Below are positions 1-4,695 of a stretch of DNA of 7,682 nt, piece by piece. Within the stretch, counting starts at the first letter, position 1. Each line of letters opens with the position of its first letter. Source of the stretch: Synechococcus sp. CPC35. Its GTDB lineage: Bacteria > Cyanobacteriota > Cyanobacteriia > PCC-6307 > Cyanobiaceae. Made by a program: the position numbers and the translations under genes. The DNA is taken from the NCBI GenBank assembly GCA_002684175.1, contig NYUU01000005.1, positions 1 through 7,682 of the forward strand, in the 5' to 3' direction. The notes under the pieces are model-generated. The model was not told the DNA's origin, did no database searches, and worked only from the letters and a program-made list of their open reading frames with translations.

Positions 1-88
1 TAATCTCATTCCCAGTTTGTACTGTAATACCATTATTGATACTACTAAAGTTTGTTAGAACTTCTAATGTACTTTCACTAATTTTCAT
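1..88 (-). CDS. 45: DNA polymerase sliding clamp, T4 gp45-like (5' end only)
   Basis: The gene enters the window at its start codon and runs off the left edge, so only 29 residues are visible. They begin MKISESTLEVLTNF and continue with INNGI. Set beside T4 gp45 from memory (MKLSKDTTALLKNFATINSG), about 13 of 29 positions are identical with no gap, including the NF, IN-GI and final G--I positions. gp45 is the trimeric clamp that tethers the phage DNA polymerase and, in T4, activates late transcription through gp33/gp55. The start is supported by an AGGAG ribosome binding site 6 bases upstream. That site overlaps the stop codon of the DUF3310 gene, with 9 bases between the two genes, so the two are probably co-transcribed and coupled. 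The identification is strong for such a short piece. Clamp-loader genes would be expected just beyond the left edge, but that is inference. Confidence 0.85.
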   Translation of the reverse strand, partial: MKISESTLEVLTNFSSINNGITVQTGNEI

Positions 89-97
89 AATATACTC

Positions 98-394
98 CTA
101 AGATTTATGCTCTATGTCGTGAACATATAGAGCGAATAATGCATAATGCAAAACTTTCATTAAGTCTGCACGATTGTATCCATTCTTTTTGCCATACCTT
201 TGTGCGTACTTTAAAATGTTACCCATGCAGAAACCTTCTCCATGACCACCATCAATAATAAATTCTGTTGCTTGATACTTGTTCTGTGAGTAATGTTGGT
301 CATATGTTTTATTAACATAATCTATCAACTGACTGATATACTCATCTTCATTATATTTGTAATCAATACACTTTATGTTTGTTTTTTCATTCAT
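98..394 (-). CDS. DUF3310-family small phage protein
   Basis: This 98-residue protein has the DUF3310 pattern seen in many phages, including the C-terminal part of T7 gp1.7. An HY--NKYQA-EFI segment (residues 34-47) is followed by F-MGNILKYAQRYGKKNG (55-71) and a helix, ADLMKVLHYALFAL (76-89). The biochemical role of the family is not settled; T7 gp1.7 is reported as a nucleotide kinase, but I see no P-loop here. The ATG at 394 is the only sensible start, because an in-frame TGA lies 12 bases upstream and the next in-frame methionine is inside the conserved motif. There is no clear Shine-Dalgarno sequence. Instead a GATAAT -10 box sits 6 bases before the ATG, so the transcript may begin at the start codon. 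The gene lies just upstream of the sliding clamp gene and probably shares its transcript. Confidence 0.8.
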   Translation of the reverse strand: MNEKTNIKCIDYKYNEDEYISQLIDYVNKTYDQHYSQNKYQATEFIIDGGHGEGFCMGNILKYAQRYGKKNGYNRADLMKVLHYALFALYVHDIEHKS

Positions 395-400
395 AATACT

Positions 401-428
401 ATTATCTCACAGAACTTGTATATGTCAA
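401..428 (-). promoter_or_regulatory. sigma70-like promoter for the DUF3310 and clamp genes
   Basis: On the minus strand a perfect TTGACA (428-423) is followed after 16 bases by GATAAT (406-401), five of six matching the -10 consensus. It fills the 36-base gap between the ParB-like gene and the DUF3310 gene. Six bases separate the -10 box from the ATG at 394, which places the expected +1 on the A of the start codon. It lacks the GGTACA spacer element of P1-P3, so it belongs to a different promoter class. Confidence 0.6.
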
Positions 429-430
429 GT

Positions 431-1522
431 TTAAAAATTATCTGCATCTAATCCAAAGTCTTCAATGAATTGTCTTTTCAGTGTATTCTTTACTACTGTA
501 TCAGATAAGTTTGGTCTAACAACTTTGTTATAAAAATTGAAAGCTGCACTTTCTACTTGATGATTTGACTCAGATGGTGAAATCAATTTTGCTTGAGTTG
601 GATTTGTTTTTTGTTCCATCCAATCTTTTGTGTATTCAATTAGTGCATCTTCAACTAAATCAAGTTCCATAACTGACTCACAATCATATGCATCATCACC
701 ATCTTGACATGCTTCTAACCACTTATCTACAGTCTCAAGATACTTTGCAATACCAGTAATTAAATATCCTTTAACACTATTATCATTCGTAAATGATTGT
801 TGGATAATTCTGGATGATTGTTCTAGATATTCAGATTTAATTTTTTTAGAACCAACACTTGTTGATTGAAAGATTGCAAATCCACCTAAACTCCATCCAC
901 CATTTTGTAAAACACCTAGGATATCTAGATTACATGATTTCATGATATCACCTAATTCTATTGCTTCATCTTCTTTTGCAAGATAGTCTGCTTTCCAGAC
1001 TTCTTCTTTTCTCATTGACTCAGAACCTTTTCCATTGTATGCAGAAAAGTCTTTTGCTTCTATAGCTTTTTGGTCTGCTTTTGTTTTTACACCATGAACA
1101 AATGATATTACTGGAACTTCCCATATATCTTTAAGTCCACTTAGTACTGCTCTTCTTAGACCATCCCAAATAAACTCTTCACCATTTGTACGAACCCTTA
1201 CATTGATGCAAGATGCTCTTGTTTCTGAAAAATTACCATTGTTATCTTCTAGTCTTTTTATTAATGCTCTTAACTTTAAGAACCTCTGATAACTAAAATC
1301 AACCAACATACTCCTAACTGACTTAACAAGTTTTTCACCTGTCTCTGGGTCTACCATACGACCTAATGCAGTATTTTGATATGGACTTGATTGTGGTGCA
1401 AATATAGTATTCGTTTTTACTTGAAGTGAATCTATACTTTTGATGATGTTCACAATGTATTCTATTGTGACTTCTTGATTGACAAGATTTTTGAGCTTGC
1501 CCTCGGCTTCTGAAAATTTCAT
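431..1522 (-). CDS. ParB/Srx-fold (ParB-like nuclease domain) protein
   Basis: The product is 363 residues. Residues 75-145 show the ParB N-terminal/sulfiredoxin pattern: a YQR motif (78-80) followed by a helix and two acidic residues, then a strand (INVRV, 106-110), WDGLRRAVLSGL (119-130) corresponding to the family's DG-hR-A box, and a VPVI-F strand (137-141). In this superfamily the DG-R segment binds nucleotide or acts at phosphates. Phage members are usually stand-alone proteins whose substrate is unknown. The rest (about 150-363) is helical, has an acidic patch (ACQDGDDAYDCESVMELD, around 271-288), and matches nothing I know. There is no helix-turn-helix I can identify and no ParA partner here, so a partition role is unlikely. 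An AGGAG site 5-6 bases before the ATG supports the start. Transcription probably comes from the promoter at about 1593-1625, leaving a leader of about 70 bases. Confidence 0.65.
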   Translation of the reverse strand: MKFSEAEGKLKNLVNQEVTIEYIVNIIKSIDSLQVKTNTIFAPQSSPYQNTALGRMVDPETGEKLVKSVRSMLVDFSYQRFLKLRALIKRLEDNNGNFSETRASCINVRVRTNGEEFIWDGLRRAVLSGLKDIWEVPVISFVHGVKTKADQKAIEAKDFSAYNGKGSESMRKEEVWKADYLAKEDEAIELGDIMKSCNLDILGVLQNGGWSLGGFAIFQSTSVGSKKIKSEYLEQSSRIIQQSFTNDNSVKGYLITGIAKYLETVDKWLEACQDGDDAYDCESVMELDLVEDALIEYTKDWMEQKTNPTQAKLISPSESNHQVESAAFNFYNKVVRPNLSDTVVKNTLKRQFIEDFGLDADNF

Positions 1523-1592
1523 ATTTTCTCCTAGTGGAACATTACCACAGTTTTATTTAAAAATGATTCAACACAATGTGAATCTCTACTTA

Positions 1593-1625
1593 TATTTATA
1601 ATAGCACAAAACTCCAATTTGTCAA
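1593..1625 (-). promoter_or_regulatory. combined sigma70-like promoter and T4-type late promoter
   Basis: In the 103-base gap before the ParB-like gene, the minus strand has TTGACA (1625-1620), a 16-base spacer and TATTAT (1603-1598). Overlapping the -10 box is TATAAATA (1600-1593), an exact copy of the T4 late-promoter octamer recognised by the gp55 sigma factor. It is the only exact copy I found in the window. Either promoter would give a leader of roughly 65-70 bases ahead of the gene ending at 431. The -35 box lies directly after the stop codon of the 109-residue gene. The sigma70-like reading is reasonable; the late-promoter reading rests on the octamer alone. Confidence 0.55.
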
Positions 1626-1955
1626 CTACCATTTATCTTGGTCGACACCACGAGTATTAAAATTACCCTTTGCTCTACTTTCCCTATAATCAAAAGGAAC
1701 TGATACTGCAAATGGGTCTGATAATCCAGTACCCACCCATTCTCCAGTGTTATAGACTGTAGAAGGATTTACATGGTCTAGATATTTGTCAACCCACATA
1801 TCATTCTTTTCACACCACTCTTCAATCTCTTCATATGTTCCATATACAAGTGTTCCCATTTTATAAGAACTACCATCTGCATGTAATACTTTTGCTATTT
1901 CTTGATGTGATATACAGTTTGAAGATAGTTGTTTGTTTTCTAATTTATCGTACAT
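1626..1955 (-). CDS. hypothetical phage protein, 109 aa
   Basis: I do not recognise this protein. It is soluble and acidic in the middle (EEIEEWCEKNDMWVDKYLD, residues 42-60), then has a stretch rich in aromatic and small residues (YNTGEWVGTGLSDPFAVSV, 69-87) and a basic tail ending in VDQDKW. There is no signal peptide, membrane segment or repeat. Its ATG overlaps the TAA of the SleB-type hydrolase gene (TAATG). It has no evident Shine-Dalgarno sequence, which points to translational coupling to the hydrolase. It is the last gene before a new promoter, so it probably ends the lysis-region transcript. Its being a real gene is supported by tight packing and an uninterrupted frame; its function is unknown. 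Confidence 0.65.
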   Translation of the reverse strand: MYDKLENKQLSSNCISHQEIAKVLHADGSSYKMGTLVYGTYEEIEEWCEKNDMWVDKYLDHVNPSTVYNTGEWVGTGLSDPFAVSVPFDYRESRAKGNFNTRGVDQDKW

Positions 1956-2518
1956 TATTTGTAAAATATATGTTCGTTGATAGTTACAGTTTCATTTAGT
2001 GAATCTGCCCAGTATGGATTTACATATACAGAATGATAATGTGTTGCACCTTCTGTAATGTCTCCATATGCACCTTGTAGAATATTCCTTGCAAGGGTCA
2101 AACACTTTAACCAAGTTTTTGAATCCTCTGGGTCGTCTGACTTACCATCACAAAACCAACTAAATTGACATTGGTTTCTAGTAGGTATCATATTACCTTT
2201 CCAATTCTCTGACCACTTTGCTTGATAAACTACACCACAAATATCTGTTGGGTAATTCATGTGTTGTGTTCTATTAACAACTACTTGAGAAACTGCAATC
2301 TTACCAGCAAGTGGTTGATTACCTGCCTCAAAGTACATGTTCTGTGCAAGACAGTATGCCTCGTTGTTTGCATCTGAAGCTTCTGCTTTGTTTATGAAAA
2401 ATATTAAACTTGCAGTTAGTATCATCATTACCATATGAAAAGGTATAAAGAACCTTGATGCACTCGACCAAGGTCTTGACCATAAAACCATTTCTATCAT
2501 ATTTTTTATCCTATCCAT
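1955..2518 (-). CDS. SleB-type cell-wall hydrolase (Hydrolase_2), probable endolysin
   Basis: The 187-residue product has the SleB/Hydrolase_2 (PF07486-type) core. It contains CLAQNMYFEAGNQPLAGKIA (residues 56-75), with the expected catalytic glutamate at E64, followed by VSQVVVNR (76-83), CQFSW (117-121) and a C-terminal GATHYHSVYVNPYWAD segment (157-172). The family cleaves peptidoglycan in spore cortex or cell wall. The N-terminus has a basic stretch, a hydrophobic segment (about 23-42) and AEA-S (45-48). It could be a cleavable signal peptide with cleavage after A47, or a signal anchor of the kind used by Sec-exported endolysins. Two starts are possible. The ATG at 2518 overlaps the previous gene by 13 bases. 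The ATG at 2500 (MIEMVLW) has AGGA 8 bases upstream and no overlap. Both keep the hydrophobic segment. This is the likely lysis enzyme. Confidence 0.85.
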   Translation of the reverse strand: MDRIKNMIEMVLWSRPWSSASRFFIPFHMVMMILTASLIFFINKAEASDANNEAYCLAQNMYFEAGNQPLAGKIAVSQVVVNRTQHMNYPTDICGVVYQAKWSENWKGNMIPTRNQCQFSWFCDGKSDDPEDSKTWLKCLTLARNILQGAYGDITEGATHYHSVYVNPYWADSLNETVTINEHIFYK

Positions 2519-2712
2519 TTATATCCCATCCCTATTAAATCTTTTTGTTGTTGAATTGCTTTATCAATATCGATTTTACTTACTGATATCATTGCACCAT
2601 TTGTATTTGTGATTTCTACATAATCATCAAAGATATTGAAAGTCACTGAATGACCCTCATTAGTTAAAACACCTTTAAATACCATGTTTGGATAATCTTG
2701 ACATTTACTCAT
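2506..2712 (-). CDS. hypothetical small protein, 68 aa
   Basis: I do not recognise it. It looks like a small beta-rich fold: VFKGVLTNEG, SVTFNIFDDYVEITN and AMISVSKIDI alternate hydrophobic and polar residues. A helix, DKAIQQQKDLIGMGY (50-64), follows. There are no cysteine clusters or membrane segments. AAGGATGG just before the ATG serves as a ribosome binding site. Only one base separates this ATG from the stop of the upstream 55-residue membrane protein, and its 3' end overlaps the first start of the hydrolase gene. It therefore sits inside the probable lysis cassette as part of one transcript. Confidence 0.65.
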   Translation of the reverse strand: MSKCQDYPNMVFKGVLTNEGHSVTFNIFDDYVEITNTNGAMISVSKIDIDKAIQQQKDLIGMGYKWIG

Positions 2713-2713
2713 A

Positions 2714-2881
2714 TTACCATCCTTTTACTATGTTTACCATAATGAATATTGCACATACTAAATTTGTAATTACAAATAAAGAACGAATGACTGCAATTGC
2801 ATTTTCATTCCTTTTATTATATCCATCTTCTTCATCAAATGAACCAAGGGCATGTTTCCATATTGTCCAAAATCTTTTCAT
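2714..2881 (-). CDS. small single-span membrane protein, 55 aa
   Basis: The protein starts MKRFWTIWKHALGSFDEEDG and ends IMVNIVKGW. Residues 29-52 form one clear hydrophobic helix (from IAVIRSLFVITN to the C-terminus), preceded by a charged loop with DEEDGYNKRNE (16-26). Short proteins beginning MKRF--lW-yALGSF-- with one C-terminal membrane helix are, from my memory, common in marine T4-like phages, where their role is unknown. An AGGA site 7 bases before the ATG supports the start, and the TAA is followed after one base by the next ATG. A membrane protein two genes upstream of a cell-wall hydrolase could be a holin-type or regulatory lysis protein, but that is inference from position only. 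It could equally be a superinfection or envelope protein. Confidence 0.75.
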   Translation of the reverse strand: MKRFWTIWKHALGSFDEEDGYNKRNENAIAVIRSLFVITNLVCAIFIMVNIVKGW

Positions 2882-3000
2882 TTTAATTCCTAATAAATCT
2901 GGCGGGATGGGAAAACAGTTTCAACACAAATGCGTGTATAATAGTGTTCACTTTGTTGTTTTCGTTTCCCTGTCCCTGCCCGAGCATACAGCCCCTATTA
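2882..3000 (-). other. intergenic region with folding potential, no gene
   Basis: No ORF is seen in these 119 bases, in a genome where most neighbours overlap. Read on the minus strand, the first 35 bases are unusually G-rich for this AT-rich sequence (GGGGCTGTATGCTCGGGC, then GGGACAGGG). A long-range stem can form between GGGACAGGGAAAC (2976-2964) and GTTTTCCCATCCC (2916-2904). Inside it is a second pairing, AACAC (2948-2944) with GTGTT (2927-2923). A small TGC-TCGG-GCA hairpin is possible at the upstream end. It may be an untranslated leader, a terminator or a processing element before the small membrane protein gene. I cannot choose between these. Confidence 0.35.
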
Positions 3001-3276
3001 TTAAACTCCACCTCTAACATAAGCATTCACTAGGTCTTCACCAGTTACTTGCTCACCAAAGGTTCTAATTACTTTACCATTTTGTTGTCTAACAACATGA
3101 CCACCATTGTAGTGTGTATCTGTCACACCACCATTATCAAAATCTTTCATGGACTCTTCTGTTTCATACCACATGGAAGTCAACTTATGTACTTGTACTG
3201 ACCTAGGTTGTTTTGCCCACTCTTCTGCTTCGAGAAGTAACCTTTGGTGTTCTACAGTTTCATCATATTGTGTCAT
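3001..3276 (-). CDS. hypothetical protein, 91 aa
   Basis: Not recognised. The N-terminal half is helical and charged (EHQRLLLEAEEWAKQ, residues 9-23; MWYETEESMKDFDNGG, 35-50). The C-terminal half looks like a beta-hairpin (HVVRQQNGKVIRTFGEQV, 60-77). There is no signal peptide or known motif. The start is well supported: AAGGAG lies 9 bases before the ATG, and the ATG overlaps the stop of the zinc-ribbon-like gene as TAATG. It therefore appears to be translated with the cobS operon and to be its last gene before the 119-base gap. Confidence 0.65.
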   Translation of the reverse strand: MTQYDETVEHQRLLLEAEEWAKQPRSVQVHKLTSMWYETEESMKDFDNGGVTDTHYNGGHVVRQQNGKVIRTFGEQVTGEDLVNAYVRGGV

Positions 3277-3464
3277 TATTCATAACTCCTTATCCTTGCT
3301 GGGATAACTATATTCCAGTTACAAGAATCACAAACTCTATCGTTCACATCCTCAAGAACTGGTTGGGGATTATTCCCAAAACCCTCAAATGACCCAGTGC
3401 ATAATGCACAAGGTCGAGGAGAACTAGATGCTTCTAGTGAGGTCTTACTATATTGTGAAGTCAT
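3276..3464 (-). CDS. small CxxC/CxxC zinc-ribbon-like protein, 62 aa
   Basis: The protein has two cysteine pairs, C19-A-L-C22 and C45-D-S-C48, separated by 22 residues. This is the arrangement of a minimal zinc ribbon. The N-terminus is Ser/Thr-rich and without obvious structure. Such small proteins often bind nucleic acid or a protein partner, but nothing here identifies the target. The ATG lies 17 bases inside the cobS-like gene in another frame, with GAGGAG 10 bases upstream, so translation is probably coupled to the ATPase gene. Its stop overlaps the next start. I am fairly sure it is real because of the conserved-looking cysteine spacing and the tight overlaps on both sides. Confidence 0.65.
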   Translation of the reverse strand: MTSQYSKTSLEASSSPRPCALCTGSFEGFGNNPQPVLEDVNDRVCDSCNWNIVIPARIRSYE

Positions 3465-4626
3465 CTTTATCGTTCTCCTCTGTTTCTATTTCATCACCCA
3501 AAGGGTTTACACCTTCATCAACCTTAGTGTAAAGGTCAAGGAAGGATGCTTTGGTATCTTCATCGAATCTTGCAAGACACACCTCAATAGACTTCAACTT
3601 GTCGTTGAACATTGAGTATGCTTTTGCAATGTGAACCAACCTTCTAGTTGAAACCACTTCATCGACTGCACCTTCGTAGAAGGATTTTCTGATTACATCA
3701 GCCCAGTCTACAAGTTTCTCTGCAAACACATCATCATTGACACCAAGAATTGCAAAGTCACCTTTGACAATTTTTTTCTCAGTAGTCACTGGTGGATATT
3801 CTTGCTCAAGACAAATTGCAAACCTTTCAAGGAATGCTTCGTTCAAGATATTAGTTCCAATGAATCTACCATCCTCAGAACCTTTACCTTTAGTGTTTGC
3901 AGTTGCAACCACTGTGAACCCATCTGCTGGTTTTACAAACTCACCAGTCTTCTTGATTAAGTAACCACCACCTTCTAGGATAGATTGTAAACACATAATC
4001 TTGTTTGATGCAAGGTCAACTTCATCAAGAAGTAATACTGCACCTTTTCTCATTGCTTTAAGGACAGGGCCTTCTTTGAAAACAATGTTACCATTGATAA
4101 GAGTATTTGAACCAATCAAATCATCCTCATCTGTCTCGATGGTGATGTTGACTCTGAATAACTCCTTCTTGAGTTTTGCACATATTTGTTCAACCATCAA
4201 GGTTTTACCATTACCACTGAGACCAGTAATAAACACTGGAAAGAAAACTCCAGACTTAAGGATTGACTTAAGGTCTTTGAAGTGACCAAAAGGAACATAG
4301 TTATCCATAATCGATGGAATAACTGAAATGTTTTCATCAAGAACATTCATTCCAATATTTGCAACTGGAACTGGAACTGATTCAACAGTTTGAACATTTT
4401 GCACAACTGGTGCAACTGGTTCACAATAGTTACTAGAAACAACAGATTCTATGGAATAAGTACCATAACCTGCTTTGAATTGTGGTTTTCTAATCAACCA
4501 CGATGGAAAAGGGATACCTGCTGTATCACAAATTTTCCTTACTGTGGACTTTGAAAATTCCACTTGGTTTGGAAACTGCTCAGAGCATGCATCCAAGAAC
4601 CTATAATGATTTGCATTCAAATTCAT
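3448..4626 (-). CDS. cobS: CobS/MoxR-type AAA+ ATPase
   Basis: The 392-residue protein starts MNLNANHYRFLDACSEQF. A small N-terminal domain (about 1-50) and a loose Pro/Val-rich linker (about 65-95) lead into an AAA+ module. The module has Walker A GLSGNGKT (135-142), Walker B VLLLDEVD (197-204), a sensor-1 ATAN (241-244), an arginine-finger segment LNEAFLERF (261-269) and a sensor-2-like STRRL (326-330). The tail is acidic (380-390). In bacteria CobS is the ATPase of aerobic cobaltochelatase, and marine T4-like phages carry cobS homologues. Here its neighbour is a VWA protein, which fits MoxR-VWA remodelling pairs as well. The ATG at 4626 has GTGAGGT 4 bases upstream. A second in-frame ATG at 4659, exactly at the predicted +1 of P2, would add 11 residues. 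The reading frame extends further upstream only through a TTG inside the promoter. Confidence 0.87.
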   Translation of the reverse strand: MNLNANHYRFLDACSEQFPNQVEFSKSTVRKICDTAGIPFPSWLIRKPQFKAGYGTYSIESVVSSNYCEPVAPVVQNVQTVESVPVPVANIGMNVLDENISVIPSIMDNYVPFGHFKDLKSILKSGVFFPVFITGLSGNGKTLMVEQICAKLKKELFRVNITIETDEDDLIGSNTLINGNIVFKEGPVLKAMRKGAVLLLDEVDLASNKIMCLQSILEGGGYLIKKTGEFVKPADGFTVVATANTKGKGSEDGRFIGTNILNEAFLERFAICLEQEYPPVTTEKKIVKGDFAILGVNDDVFAEKLVDWADVIRKSFYEGAVDEVVSTRRLVHIAKAYSMFNDKLKSIEVCLARFDEDTKASFLDLYTKVDEGVNPLGDEIETEENDKDDFTI

Positions 4627-4657
4627 ATTTACCTCACTTTTTGAATTATTTTTTACC

Positions 4658-4684
4658 ATGTGTACATTATACCAAAATGTGTAC
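4658..4684 (-). repeat. direct 8-base repeat flanking the P2 -10 box
   Basis: GTACACAT occurs twice on the minus strand (4684-4677 and 4665-4658), 19 bases apart start to start, with the TATAAT box between. P1 has the same layout with GTACACTT and GTATACAT. The spacing is close to two helical turns, which suits a dimeric regulator bound on one face. That is inference. Confidence 0.5.
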
Positions 4685-4695
4685 CCATCATGCAA
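4666..4695 (-). promoter_or_regulatory. promoter P2 for cobS
   Basis: A perfect TATAAT (4671-4666) with an extended TGG immediately upstream (TGGTATAAT) has TTGCAT (4695-4690) 18 bases away, which is a weak -35. Aligned with P1, 22 of 30 bases agree, including GGTACA in the spacer. The -35 overlaps the last codons and stop of the VWA protein gene. The expected +1 is at 4659, the A of an in-frame ATG. Transcripts would have a 33-base leader before the better start at 4626. Confidence 0.65.

Noticed and set aside
2938..2943. TATTAT as a -10 box for the lysis genes (and TATAAT on the other strand)
   Set aside because: No recognisable -35 lies 16-18 bases away on either strand and there is no extended TGn element, so I did not call a promoter.
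2688..3017. 109-codon plus-strand ORF
   Set aside because: It is antisense to the well-supported 55-residue membrane protein gene and the intergenic fold, with no ribosome binding site or family match.
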